From positions 25,349,519 through 25,413,518 of the forward strand of contig CM049306.1 of the NCBI GenBank assembly GCA_026874595.1: 64,000 nt of DNA. The letters run 5' to 3'. Below the pieces are notes generated by a model, which had not been told where the DNA came from, ran no database searches, and was given only the letters and a program-made list of their open reading frames with translations. Every line of letters begins with the position of its first letter. The first letter of the stretch is position 1. This document shows positions 45,091-58,300 of this stretch, piece after piece. The position numbers were made by a program, and so were the translations under genes. This DNA is from Sipunculus nudus (taxonomy: Eukaryota; Annelida; Sipuncula; Golfingiida; Sipunculidae).

Positions 45091-47035
45091 ATTATGTAAC
45101 AAGTGACCCGTGGGTCATGACGCTCAGCCGACTGACATGTTGATAATATGTCCTTGCACAGACAACTAATTAAGATAGGTGGCATCATTGTTGATGCATA
45201 TTAGGTAAGTTCATCAAGACCCATAAGCACAACAAATTTGATGACAATCCAACCAGCCTTTCATGAGGAATCAGGCAATTTGTGTGTATTTTGCATTATT
45301 TTTGGGGTGCTCAAACATACCCCAAAACTCTGAGAATATAGGTTAACTGTGACCCAATTTCAGGTTTCTGGGGAGAACATTTTAGGAACTCTCAGGATGT
45401 CAAGTTAGAAGATTCTGGGCCCCATGGTTATGAATTGTGCCCTACTGTGGTATCAAATTTTCAATTATTCTTACGGGTGCTTATAAGCCCCATAGCTCAG
45501 AAAATATGGGCAACAGAGACCTTAATTTACTTTTCCAAGGAGACTTTCACAGATCTACCTGGATGTGAAGTTTGAAGATTCTAGGACCAATGGTTACAAT
45601 TTGAGCCCTGTTAAGGGACGACCGCATCTTTTAAGGTCTCAAAATAGAGAAAAAAAATCGTAAAAAATAAAAAAAAAAAAAACAAGTGGCGCCACCAGTC
45701 ACCAGAAACTGATGAAACACTCCATGATGGATATGCATGCAAAGAATAATGCCGATCAATGCACTAGTTGTTCAGATACCAGAGCTTTTGTATCAAATTT
45801 TAAGTAATTCTGGGGGTACTTCTGAGCCCCGTAGCTCGGACAATATATGTGACAGAAACCTAATTTCAGGTTTCCATGGAGACTTTTTATGGACCTCCCA
45901 GCATATTAAGAAAGAAGATTCTAGGTCTAGTCGTTACGATGACTGCATCTTTTAAGGTCTCAAAAATAGATAAATAAAATAGTAAAATATCGAAAAAATA
46001 CAGGTGGCACCACCATTCTGCAAAAACTGATGTGACACCCCATGATCAATATCCATGCTAAGAATCATGGTGATCACTGCATTAGTTGTTCAGATACTTG
46101 AGCTTTTTTATCATTTTTTTTAGTTATTCGGGGGGGGGGGGGGGGGGTACTTCGGAGCCCCATAGCTTGAAGAATATGGGTAACAGAGACCTACTTCAAT
46201 GTTTCCAGGAAGACTTTTAATGGACCTCTCTGGATGTAGAGTGAGAAGTTTCCAGGTCCAGCGGTTACGATTTGTGCCCTGTTAACAGATGACGGCATCT
46301 TTTGAGGTCTCAAAAATAGAGAAAAAATCGTAAAAAAATCGAAAAAATACAGGTGGCGCCACCAGTCTACAGAAACTGATGAAACACTCCATGATCAATA
46401 TCCATGCAAAGAATCATGGTGATCAATGCATTAGTTGTTCAGATATTTGAGCTTTTGTATAATTTTTCATTATTCTGGGGGGTACTTCGGAGCCCCATAG
46501 CTTGAAGAATATGGTTAACAGAGACCTAATTCCAGGTTTCCAAGGAGATTTTTCATGGACCTCCCTGAATGTAAAGTGAGAAGATTCCAGTCCCAGCAGT
46601 AACGATGTGTGCCCTGTTAACAGATGACGGCATCTTTTGAGGTCTCAAAAATAGAGAAAAAAATAGTAAAAAATCGAAAAAATACAGGTGGCGCCACCAG
46701 TCTACAAAAACTGATGAAACACTCCATGATCAATATCCATGCAAAGAATCATGGTGATCAATGCGTTAGTTGTTCAGATATTTGGTCTTTTGTATAATTT
46801 TTCATTATTCTGGGGGGTACTTCGGAGCCCCATAGCTTGAAGAATATGGGTAACAGAGACCTAATTCTAGGTTTCCAAGGAGATTTTCATGGACCTCCCT
46901 GATTGTAAAATTAGAAGATTCCAGGTCCAGTGGTTACGATTTGTGCCTTGTTAACGAACAGACGGCCGGACGGCCGGAGGGACGACGGACAAAGAGTGAT
47001 CGCTTTAGCTCAGATGACTTACAGTCAGTGATTTA
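45091..47035 (+). mobile_element. Second satellite-bearing element family, copy A
   Basis: The start reads AACAAGTGACCCGTGGGTCA then TGACGCTCAGC. It continues into tandem units of 317-349 bases, each with a GGTGGCGCCACC-type palindrome, and a tail GACGGCCGGACGGCCGGAGG. The end is a hairpin AGCTCAGATGACT-TAC-AGTCAG. In the best-preserved copies GCTCAGCTGAC near the start and GTCAGCTGAGC at the end form a subterminal inverted repeat. No coding capacity exists. The architecture parallels the Helentron/pearl-like family but the sequence differs except for the palindrome. A rolling-circle origin is inferred. Confidence 0.65.
45640..46960 (+). repeat. About 335 bp tandem satellite units in copy A
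   Basis: Units are anchored by the palindrome at about 45685, 46002, 46351 and 46686. Each then reads ACTGATGAAACACTCCATGA, ATCAATGCATTAGTTGTTCAG, TACTTCGGAGCCCCATAGCT, AACAGAGACCTAATTTCAGG and GGTCCAGCGGTTACGATTTG. The last two units are the most alike. A G-run at about 46131-46147 interrupts the second unit. Confidence 0.88.
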
Positions 47036-48010
47036 AAAAATTGACCTGTTGTGTAGAGTGATATCGATGCAATACGATGGATGGCCAATACAGAGCAGTT
47101 TCTCGTATGACTGGCATCCTTACTTAGAGTAGGCCCTATCACCTAAAAAAAATCCCTTCTCGATCCTTTTTAATACAGCCATTTAAAATCAACTCTACAT
47201 ATTATTATTTTTTTTTCGATTCCGATATTTATACTTACTGAGCATTTCTCAAAGAAAGCCTCTATCATATCTGAAGATCGAAAAATAAACAATATCCTCT
47301 GTTACAGATTTATGACTCATCACGTTCTCTTTTTGTATGTTTGTTTAAATAAAATAACCCACCTTCTTACTCTGTGTATTTATCATTCAAATGTGCATGT
47401 GATGACGTTCAGTTATATCCTTTGTCCACATTTACATTCCTGTAGAGAGACACCTGGTCTAAATGCCAGTAACTGATAAATATTGGGTAAATAAAGTCAA
47501 GCTTTAGGTATGATCGAAACCACAAAGCACATATTATAGTAGATCTTTAGAATGTTGTAAACTTGTGTTTGGTGGTGACTCTAAAATCAGGTGTGACTAT
47601 TTAAACCTGGAAAAATAAAGTTCTGTTTTAGATATTATCGAAACCATGCAGATATTTATAGATCTCCAGGATGTGGTACTCTTATGTTGTTTCATAAACT
47701 CTCAATTCAGGTGCAAAGGATTCGTTGTATATTGGGAGGCTTTTTAACATATGGAAAGCTTAGTATGGAGTCACTGGTTCTAGGCATGTATAGCAGGGCG
47801 AGTTCTATATAATCGGGTTCAATTTGCTGTGGCCAGTTGATAGACTCAGCACTGCTGTAGTATATACATAGCACTATTGCATGATATAAACGTTTTCTAA
47901 ATATATTTCCATCCAACAGGAGGGCTATTTGATTACTCATTCTTACTTTACATTCTTAATTTTAATTCAAGAATTTTTTTTTCAGTAATGTGTTGTTGAA
48001 GAGGACTTAT
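47036..48010. other. Interval between the two element copies
   Basis: AT-rich. A roughly 120-base block is repeated: 47520-47600 and 47640-47710 share GATCGAAACCA...GTAGATCT(T/C)AGAATGTGGTAAACTTATG-like sequence and an ATTCAGGTG end. No gene is recognised. Confidence 0.45.
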
Positions 48011-48013
48011 AAA

Positions 48014-48975
48014 TTAACAAGTGACCCAGGGGTCATGACGCTCAGCTGACTAGGAAGACATTCACAAAAGGAATTTAATCACCAGAATGTCAAATTTTGT
48101 AGATGTTATCCCCATTCCACTGAAACATAGCTCGGAGGATATGGGTAACAGAGACCTTATTTCAGTTTTCAAGGGAGATTTTTTATTGACCTCTCTGGAT
48201 GTCAAGTAAGAAGATTCTAGGTGCCATTCTAGGACCATCTCAAAAGGTCTCAAAAATAAAAATTTTCAGAAAATGCGTAAAAATTGGAAAACCCAGGTGG
48301 TGCCATAAGTCTCCAGGAACTGATGAAACACTCCATGACGAATGTGCATGCAAAGAATCATGGTGATGAATGTATTCGTTGATCAGGACCTGGAGGTTTT
48401 GTATCAATATTTTTAATTACGAGGGGTAATTACAAGCCCTATAGCTCAAAGGATATGGGTAACAGAGACCTAATTTCAGGTTTTCAAGGAGATTTTCATG
48501 GACATCCCTGCATTTTAAATTAGAAGGTTCTAGGTTAAATGGTTACGATTTGTACCCTGTTAACGACTACTACTGAAGGCCTCAAATTAGAGAAAACAAT
48601 GTGAAAAAAAACAGGTGTCGTCACCAGTCTGCAGGAAATGATGAAACATTCCATGATGAATATGCATGCAAAGAATCATGGTGATCAATGAAATAGTTGT
48701 TCAGATACTCGAGCTTTTGTATCAAATTTTTAATTATTCTGGGGGGGGGGTGGTACTTCTGAGCCCCAAAGCTCGGAGAATATGGGAAACAGCTAGAGAC
48801 CTAATTTCAGCTTTCCACGGAATTTTTTTTAAAGGACCTGCCTGGATATCCATTTAGAAGATTCCAGGTCCAGCAGTTACGATTTGTGCCCTGACAGAGA
48901 GACAGACAGATGGACGATGGACAAAGAGTGATCGCTATAGCTCCGATGACTTTTAGTCAGCTGAGCTTAAAACAG
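48014..48975 (+). mobile_element. Second satellite-bearing element family, copy B
   Basis: Starts AACAAGTGACCCAGGGGTCA then TGACGCTCAGCTGACT. Two or three diverged satellite units follow, with decayed palindromes at about 48296 and 48612. The tail is GACAGATGGACGATGGACAA and the terminal hairpin is TGACTTTTAGTCAGCTGAGC. It lies in the same orientation as copy A, about 1 kb away, and is shorter and more decayed. Confidence 0.7.
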
Positions 48976-49990
48976 TCCCTTGAACAATTATTATCTATAT
49001 ATTAAAAATTTTACGTATAAAATACAGATATATTTACATATGACTTAAAGGCCTGGTCTACATTCTGACAGTCAGCTGAAACATTAGTATGACAATGAAA
49101 ATATGTCAAACGATTAGTGACTTGCATCTTGCATGGAGCCAGTCTATCAGAGTTTAAAGAGCTGTAGTGGTTGGCAACCTGTCGATGTCATAAATATAGT
49201 AAAGCTTAATAATGCAGGGTACAAAACTACTCAGAACCATGTATGATCGCCAATCCCGTCCCCCATCTGAGTATATAACCCCTAACACCTAAAATCAAGT
49301 ATAAAGATGCCGGTTAAATCAATCCCTATATATGTACATGATCGCTTTACCCCCCAGCTGAGTTAACCATGTAAATATACGCCTACGCTGGTTAAAACAT
49401 CAGCTAAAACCAAACAATCTACCTCCGCCGATATCGATTTTGTATTCCAGTTCATCATCAAATTTAAATCACCTACTCATTCTTTGACTCATGGTCCAAT
49501 TGTCTTTTAGTACCATTGTATCCACCAGATGTCAGCATTACGCTAGGAACTACCTACAGACAGAATTTGACACGGCGTCCACATTCAAATCATCTCAAAA
49601 TATTCAATTGCTTCTTCCTATGACTCTGGATGGACCTGTCGGCAAAATACCTGGTAATACCCCTTGTATACATATAAATGGGCAAACACTCCGACAGAAC
49701 GACACCGACACGGGGGGAAGCATAACCTCCGTTTTTTGCGCGGGTAATAGAATACATCAAGTCTGCACGCAGGTTAGAGTTAAATCAGCCTAAAAATGAC
49801 AAAACACCACTGAACGATAATTTACCTCTCAAGTATATCTACGTTTACGTTCCTAAATAGCCTCGGACCAGGTTATTAGAATAACACTCTTATGTAACAG
49901 ATATTCTTATCAATTCGATCTGCTTCTGGTTAGAAATGAGCTGATGCGAAAAGCTTTTATTAAACAAGGACTCTAAATTATGGAATATAT
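48976..49990. other. Interval with no recognised gene
   Basis: Unique AT-moderate sequence. The + strand frame at 49491-49793 (100 codons) has mixed composition and no known domain. Nothing else is evident. Confidence 0.45.
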
Positions 49991-49993
49991 TGC

Positions 49994-50348
49994 CATAACC
50001 TCAAGGGAGTCAATATAGGGGGGGATTGGGGGTATATATACCCCCCACTTTTTGGCAAGGGGGGGATGGCCAGTGTAATCATCCACCTCACTTTTCAGAG
50101 AATAATATTATGATATTGCAAATGAAATATAGTTAATAAATAGAATTAAATACTTTGGATCCATTTACTAAAAAATGTAATATCTAAACCTTGCTTTGAA
50201 TTACAAAAACTTATTTTCTATTACAATATTATAATTATTTGATATATGATTAACATTGGTATGTTGTTTATATATATATAAATACATATATATATATATA
50301 TATAAAATCATATATATATATAAGTAGATATAATATATATATATATAT

Positions 50349-50391
<43 letters not shown>

Positions 50392-50502
50392 GAATATGTC
50401 ACTCAGAGACGCTGAAAAAGGTATGTGTGTATGTGTGTATATATAAATATACAAAGTCATCCCCCCACCCTGGAGAGAAATTGGTGCCATTGCATAACCT
50501 CA
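49994..50502. mobile_element. About 490 bp insertion flanked by a 10 bp direct repeat
   Basis: CATAACCTCA occurs at 49994-50003 and again at 50493-50502, enclosing about 490 bases with G-rich and C-rich ends. The left end has GGGGGGGATTGGGGG and then a GGGGGTATATATACCCCC palindrome; the right end has CATCCCCCCACCCTGG. The interior holds (TA)n (50267-50388). The direct repeat looks like a target-site duplication. The class is unknown, and there is no long terminal inverted repeat. Confidence 0.5.
50267..50388. repeat. Interrupted (TA)n microsatellite
   Basis: Several TA runs separated by AAAT/AAGTAG interruptions, inside the 49994-50502 insertion. Confidence 0.85.
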
Positions 50503-53125
50503 CGTGTGCGTAAGATATGCAAGTAAGGCAAGACAAAAGATATTAAACAATAATCTCTGATCAGGTGACATCAAATTAATAAGTCTGTTTTATTTATTTT
50601 AACTGGTGCATGCTGACCTTGTATTACTTTTATATTACTGTTCAGTAGAAATATTTAACAACACTATGTATACATAATAACACTTATGCTATGAAAAAAA
50701 ACTCGATTTATCAGTGTTTCTGAACACATATCTTTTTACAATACAATCTATATTTTTGACCTCTTGGTTTACATATATAAAAATCTGAATAGACCACGTA
50801 CATACGACATTATTAAAATTAATCATACCCAACAAACTAAGAATAAGATACATTTAGTATGACATATTCTATATATACAGCGAAACCTCTAAAATGTGGG
50901 ACTCTTGGGACTGGACCAAACTACCCACTTGTAGAGGTGCACACTTTATGGAGTTCAAGAATGCAACACAAATAATGCGGAGGAGAAAACAAGTGACCCA
51001 TGGGTCATGACGCTCAGCTGCCAAGCATGACCTGCGACATCATGGGCTGCGATTCACAACTTCAAATTGTTGAAGAACCTATATGCCAGTTTTGTTGAAA
51101 CTTTCTACGTTGACATAAATATATATCACATATGTCTGGTTAAAAGACAGTGAATTGATGGTCTGAGGCAAAATGTATGGTTGTTGAGCTATAAGGAACT
51201 AATCCCAATGCTTGCTTGATACCTTTCAGCCTCAAAAGGAATACCACACAGGCCAAATATAAGATCAAAATATATTGCAAAAATATTAAGGAAATCCATG
51301 CAAGAATTATTGTGAAACGGGTGCTTCGGTATTAATTTCTATTCAATACAAGCCAACTGTACTGAGCTTTCATAAATGATGATCATATTTATTAAGAAAT
51401 CTTTGACCCAATGCAAGATTACATTAAAATACCTCCCACTGCATTCACTTTAATAGTTCTTGAGATAATATGTTTAATATGTTTAAAGATGGCTTTCTGG
51501 TGGCCTTATTGGATTTCTGACAGGTTGGAAATTGAACAACAAACATCCTCTAAAAGTGACCAAACATTTGGGGAAAAAAATCACAGACACTGCATTGGTA
51601 AAAGGACTTCTAAGCTGGCTACCTGGCAGACATAATGGATTTTTGACAAGTCTGACATTTTATATCACACATCCTCCGATACGAGACCAAATTTGTGGCA
51701 ATTGCTCCAAAGAATTTTATAGTTATGAATGTCGAAAACAATTCAAAAGGCATGATCAGGATGGAGAGCTCTCATATCAGATTAATGGACATGCAAATGT
51801 AAAAAGTGCAAGTCCAATATTTTTAAATTATCACCTTGCTTTTTAATGGGGTCAGCAGGGTAGGTAAACTGCAAAACCTGAAAGAAAAGAAAAGCAGAAA
51901 GCATCACTTAAGAGTCTTGTAATCAAAATAAAGCCATCCTAAATCCAGACACAGACCCACATATTATCAGAACAAACACTTGCTGGTGTATCTGATGATT
52001 TTTATAATAATATTCAGAAATCTAGAAAACTGAGTTTTTTCTATGATTCCATGAAATAAACTGCAAAATGTTCCCATCATCTTATAAATCAGTAGCTATA
52101 CCTTAACACTTTACTCTCATAGTCTTAATGTCTGGCCAAAGCATTCGGGCAACAGTGTCTTCGTTATGCCCTAATGATATGTCCTTATCATACCACGAGC
52201 TGATACAAAAGGGAGTCATATATCACAAGTGTCACTGACAATTATTGACAAAAGGTGAGATGTTCTAGTTGTAGTGCAATGGTTATATATACAAAAAAAT
52301 AGAGATGGTCTACAAAGTAAGTTTTTATGTGATCATCCCTAACCTATGACCTTGGCCTTTTGCCCACATACCAATTAGATTCTTTTTAAAGTAAAGGGTA
52401 ACTACTAACCACTTAAAACTGGAGTAATCACTTGGCAACCAATGTGTGAATAACTTTGACCTGCAACCTTTAACCTCCTGACCTGCTGACCCCAAAATCA
52501 ATCAGTTATTTCTTCAAGCAAACAGACCCATACATATGTTTGAATCAAATTGAGTGATGCATAGATGGGGCAAATGTGAAAGACTGAAAGATTGGGATAA
52601 ACAGTTTAGCTTGAAATATGTTCACAAGCATTTGGAACAATTAAGTATTGTGACCTTGACCTCTGGCCTTTTGAACTCAACATCAATAGGGTTCTTCCCC
52701 TATTGGTAGGTTAGCCATACATAACAGATGGAAGTTATAGGTTGAAATGTTTGCCTTAGAATGACTCCGCGCAAGAAGTGGATGCTGTGAACTTGACCTT
52801 TGAACTCAAAATCTTGGTAGGTGAACCAAATGTGAAAGATCAAAGGATTGGAATGAAAGGTTTGGCTTAAAATGCATTCACAAGCTTTTCGAAGAAGTGG
52901 GTCCTGTGACCTTGACCTTTGACCTCAAAATAAGTATGGTTCTTCTCCTGTTGGTAGGTGAGCTGTATGTGAAAGATGGAAGGTTTGGGATGAAAATTTT
53001 GTCTAAAAGAATTAATTCTGGGGGGTGCAAACACACCCCGTAACTCAGAGAATATATGTAGGGCTCGTCAGGAGAGGTTCACTATTTTTCTTTTAATACT
53101 GCCAAACTGTTCAGTACATTCTGAA
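50503..53125. repeat. Repeat-derived interval with second-family end and tandem TGACCTTGACC units
   Basis: A pogo-like single end (CAGCGAAACCTCTAAAATG, about 50878) is followed by an orphan second-family start, AACAAGTGACCCATGGGTCA (50988-51007), plus TGACGCTCAGCTG. From 52320 to 52990, units of roughly 120-150 bases recur with TGACCTTGACCTTTGACCTC and GTAGGTGAGC...GTGAAAGATGGAAGG. At about 53019 comes a block, GGGGTGCAAACACACCCCGT, related to 45303 in copy A. The open frames at 51411-51846 fall within this repeat material and match no known protein. Confidence 0.55.
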
Positions 53126-55100
53126 CAAGCTACCCTGAATAAAGATTTAGTAATAAATAAATAAATTTAGTGGGGTATGGTACTAACACGCTGTGTATAT
53201 CATCTGCTTTTGGTAGTACTTTCTCACCATTCATAACAACACAAGCATTAAATAAATTATAAAATCTTGCAAAATTGAAACTGAAACCATACATGCACAC
53301 GATAAATGCTTGCCCGCTCTCACCTGAATCAGCTGTCACGGACGCCGGCTGAAGATGGAGGTTCATTTTAAATAAGCACCAAATAAATTTTAGTGCGAGA
53401 TTTTTTTCCACTTATATTGCATAATATTTATGCAATTCCAGGGCACGTACATCCGTCATTGCTGTTGCTAAAGAACGAATCAAATAATGTTCCAATATGT
53501 ATATCACCTTCATAGGTTTTTATCAAATACACAGGGAAATCGGACAAGAGCTGGATATAAAATAAGATTTCATCCGGGTTATCAAATGTTCCATAAATTA
53601 CAGCTTACACAGGACAGTTATATGAAGTAAATTACTCAATGAGCAGAGATCACAATGATTTGTAATTTAGGCATTAATATATAACAAGAGGTTATTGCAA
53701 ATACAAGAAGTAAAGTTTATTTCGATTTTCGCCGAGTCCCACCTACAATCCCCCCCCCCCCCCCCCCCCCGACCACGATACTTCCAGGTCTTTCCCATTG
53801 GAGGGGCACCTGTCATCAATTAAAACTGGCCCTTAATCAACTAAAGTCTGTATAATAAGAGAAGATTTGAATTTATATGAGACTACTATGCATGATAAAC
53901 TATTACTATAGGGGTTGAACAGTGACATATTTAGGGATTTTCATTAATATAGAATCTTTTCTATTAATATAGAGATCACTTGAAAGGGACCTTCCAAGCA
54001 TGCCCAGTAAAGGTATGGATAAAGGGACCAACAACTAACCCATATAATTAGTGGTTTACCACAAGGACCACGTATAACAAAAATGTCAACAGAGCAGAGT
54101 TGAAGATGCAATGTCTAGTCTAGATCCGGCTGAAATTCTCACCTCAGAAATGCTTTCAGCACTCACAATTAGTGATGTTAAACATAAGAAGCAAAACAAA
54201 TGTTATTTGAAGTTTATTTATAAATACAAGTTCTTTAATACAAGTCTGTGGTCCCTGAATAAGTATATACAAACTCAATGATCTGGCGTGCAATAAAATA
54301 CCTCTTGGGCCAATAGTGAGGATATTTTAAGCAGGTTGAATTCATCTAAAAAAAGATAATTACGGCACATGTAGTCTGAAAGGTCCAATTCTGAAGATAG
54401 ACCCACACTGTAGCGCCCTCTTGTGCAAAAAAGGGAAACAAATCTAAGTCAACTACAGAGTTTTTCGGGCCCCACACACCTCCCAACAAATTGTCTACAG
54501 ACTACAGTAGTACAGGGTATGATACATTAAAAATATTCTGCACAGATCATTCTTTATTCTTGTGATTCAGCTCCATGTATGCAGTATTAATGCTGCTTAT
54601 TGAGGCTCAGTCCTTTTAATTAAATCTTTATATTAATAATGCAAAATAAGTGTTGTTCTCATGCACAAAATTCAAGAACTATTGCACATTTCTGTAACTT
54701 TCTAGCAAGATGGCAGAGCATATCATATTGTCTTAACCACTTAATTTATAAAAGAATATGAACAATTCTGCCCATTGATTCACTCAATGGACCTACAATC
54801 TGTACAACCATGTATTTTTGTCTGTATTGCCTTACTGGAGGCATCAGGTCAGTAAACAAGGCAATTTACATCATTCCCTTACCACTTCATGGAATAATGA
54901 GACAATACAGTCCACATATGAGGAAAGTGCAACCAAGACTGCTTTCACTCCTGTATAAAAAAATGTTTACTTTCATTTTGTGAAATATATTTCCACTACC
55001 ACAACTCATTCCTGTGGTTTGTAAAAATATTTAAATATCATTTTAACCCTTCCTTGTGTGAAATTATCAGAATCTATGAGTAATGTGAAAAATAGGTCAC
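53126..55100. other. Interval downstream of TM2D2
   Basis: No secure gene. The - strand at 53325-53371 reads ATGAACCTCCATCTTCAGCC... (MNLHLQPASVTADS) and ends at TCAG/GTGAGA, so it could be a short first coding exon, but no family is recognised. A poly(C) run lies at about 53752-53770. The rest is AT-rich. Confidence 0.35.
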
Positions 55101-55106
55101 ATTCTA

Positions 55107-55112
55107 TTTATT
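55107..55112 (-). terminator. TM2D2: TM2D2 poly(A) signal AATAAA
   Basis: The - strand hexamer AATAAA lies 65 bases after the TM2D2 stop codon (55177). This is the first canonical poly(A) signal after the coding sequence, implying a very short 3' UTR. Confidence 0.6.
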
Positions 55113-55176
55113 ATTTATGTACGGCAATTTCTGGTAACAGGACTTCCGTTTTGGTTTAACAAATCACCCCCAGAGG

Positions 55177-55301
55177 TCAGTAGTAGGGCATCCAGCTACT
55201 GTCGTCTGCAGGGCGGAGCTCTCCAGTTACAAGAAGCACAACATCAACAATCCACCATACTCCAGCGCCACCTAGTGTCAGGAGCTTGCCAACAGCTGAA
55301 C
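55177..55301 (-). CDS. TM2D2: TM2D2 exon 5, second membrane helix and stop
   Basis: Acceptor TTTTTTAG. The exon completes GS, then [39 protein letters not shown] and TGA (55179-55177). It matches the human [20 protein letters not shown] end closely. Confidence 0.96.
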
Positions 55302-58300
55302 CTAAAAAAGAATTCTCTCTCATTAGAAAGAAGCATTAAACTAAATACTACATGTTAATATCGTTCGCTTGTGGTCTTATCATGCCCTTGTGGTCTTATC
55401 ATACTCCAGCTAGGAGGCAAAGGTAGTATGTTTTCCAATCGGTTTGTTGTTTGGTTTGTCTGCTTGAAACTTTGGACAAAAAGTAATAAACAGATTTTGA
55501 CAAATTTCCAGGAGGGTTAGGGTAACATGCACGGCACAGTCTATCACATTTTGATGGTAAACTGGATAGTCATTATACTTTATTCCTCCAATGGCATTTT
55601 TCCATTGTGACACAAGATGGATTCTTTGTTGCTAGGTTCAAGCCACCAACTGACAGGAATTTGGGACAGTGTTTGTTCTGCCTTTCACTAAGAGAACTTG
55701 TGTTATTGAAGCATGGCACTGTACACACATGAAAGTCTGATGCATCAGGGATTTAAAGACTTGACTACACATTCTGGTTCCTTATGAATTTGGCCTTTGA
55801 CTACAGAACTGTCATCTCTTTGGTTCTCGGGTTACATGCGTGTGTGTGATGATGATGTGTGTGTTAGTGATGCCTGATCATGGCGTCTGTGTGTGTCTGT
55901 TATTAATTTGTAACTCAGATGCTGCAATGAGAAAATATATTAAGCATCAGCTAATTGGTCTCAAAGTTATATATAATGTCTTGATGTTCACAAATCATGT
56001 AAAGCAGTGCCATTGTATAAGATATGCACCGACTGCTACAGCCACCATGCATCTGTGCATAGGACGCCATCTGGTGGCAGATATGTGAACCAATAAAGAA
56101 GGTTGTTGTAGTATAATTTATTTCTCTGTTTCTGTTAATGGCATATTATGTAAATTCAATTAAATTAGCTTTTATTTAATAATTAATTGGCTATTTATAT
56201 CTGGATCAGTATATTTATGAATATGTTCATACAGGATATGTTTCATGGAAATACATGATTCTGATAAGGCCAAAAAAAAAATAAGGTTTGGTTCTCAGGC
56301 ACTTTTTATCCTAAATCAATGCGGGCGGGTGGTTTTTTTAATTGTTATTTTTTTGTATGTTTCAATAAAAATGTCAAAAGATAAGGGAAAATCATAATGA
56401 TAACAAATTCATTTTGCTAAACAAGTAAAAACTCTACGTAACAAAGGGAATTTTATCAAAATTGTAATATTTTATCTTCTTGAAAGAAATTTCCAAAAGG
56501 CTTGAGCTTGAAATCGGTAAGTTTCTATTAAAAATCAAAATGAAAATTTTTGATGCGGGGGTTTAAAATTGACGCAGGCGGTGCCTGAGAACCACACCTT
56601 TAATTTTTTTGGCCTAACGAAGCAACAGGACATCTGAATGACTATTTGGGCTTCAAAGATACACTGATGTAAAAGATACACTGTGATACAAAATCACACA
56701 TTGTATAATAATCAAAGTCATTAATAATCAAAGTCATATAGAATCAGATGAACATTATGAATTTTAAATAACAAGATTAAACTGTGATTATGACATATTG
56801 CCCACATGTACAGTTTACTGCTCTATATATAGATATATTGTGTAAATACAGATTTTGCAATACAGTGGAAACTATCTAAGAGACCACCTTTCTATTAAGA
56901 CCAATATTTAGTGAACTGAAAGCATTTACATGAATTATGACTGACCTGTCTAACAAGACCACATTTGGCCAGTCCCACATGTGGTCTTATCACACAGATT
57001 TTTACTGTAGTTTTAACTAAGTATGTAATTTTTAATGAATAAAGAAAGCTGGACCACTTTAAGAAGCTAAATGTGTTAAGTCATACAAGCAATAGAGTAC
57101 ATAATTATCCATGTGATAATTATCCATGTGATAATTATCCATGTGATCATGTATATTATTTTTTAAAAGTAAGAATATATTTAAGTATAAGTATATTTAA
57201 TATACAGAAAGATATATGAAATAATTTTTGCTCTTTTGTCCATTTAAGGTACCAAATATGGCAAAAAAACTATCATTTTAAACTAATCCAAAAGTTAATT
57301 CCATTTTATGTTAGTCTATAATAAGTTATAAAAATAAAAAAAAATAAAGTTTCAAATATGTTTAATATTAACATTTAAATGAGAAAGAATCATGGTAGAT
57401 GAGACAACAAGACACCTGGATATATCATCATTTAATTTAACATGCGCTCACAAAAAAATGGCTAGCTCCAATATTGTTTGTTATAAATCATTCTTAAATA
57501 TATAAAAATATTTTACTCATTTTAAAATTAAATAAAGTGGAGAGAATTTACTGATATATTGACCAATTTACAGGACTATATACTAGGACAAACATTTTAT
57601 ATACTTTTTGGGGTATAATATGAATTTAAAATAAACTCTTAAGAGTATATTTAGATGACAGGGATTCTACTTCAACGATATAAAATATGTATATCCCTCA
57701 ACATCCTATGCTTTAACAGGGATATTAATCGAATATTCAGCAGTTGAGCTGCCTAATTGTAGTTTTAAAATGTGCCAGGCTATGAGCTTACCTGTGTGGC
57801 CAAGACAGAAACGGTCCATACCGAGGAAACCAAGCAAAACTGAATAGATCAAGGTGGTCACAAAGTAGTGTCCTCTGTATCTGAAATATGACACACAATT
57901 TTGTAAAAATTTTGAAAAATTATAATACCTTGATCATTCAGTCAAATATGTATTGCATTTTAGACAAAAGAATGAAAAGATGGAGCTTAAAAGTTTGCTT
58001 TCTGAAAGAAGCTTCAGCAATGAGGTTTATTAATATTTAGCGAGTTTTATGAGAAACTGTCATAAAAAAAACATACTTTATGTTAAAAGCACCTATTCTA
58101 TTATTTTACATATATTTCGTAAAGATATCTTGAACCTTCTCTAAAAATAAGCTAAGAAGGTGAAAAAAATCTTGTTTTTGCCTGGCAGATCACAGAATAG
58201 AAGTTATTGTGAGCTACTTTGGGTCACTCAATGACTGGACTTGATATCAAGTTAGAACATTCCAGATAAAAAGGTTGTAATCTGTGCCATACTAACAACC

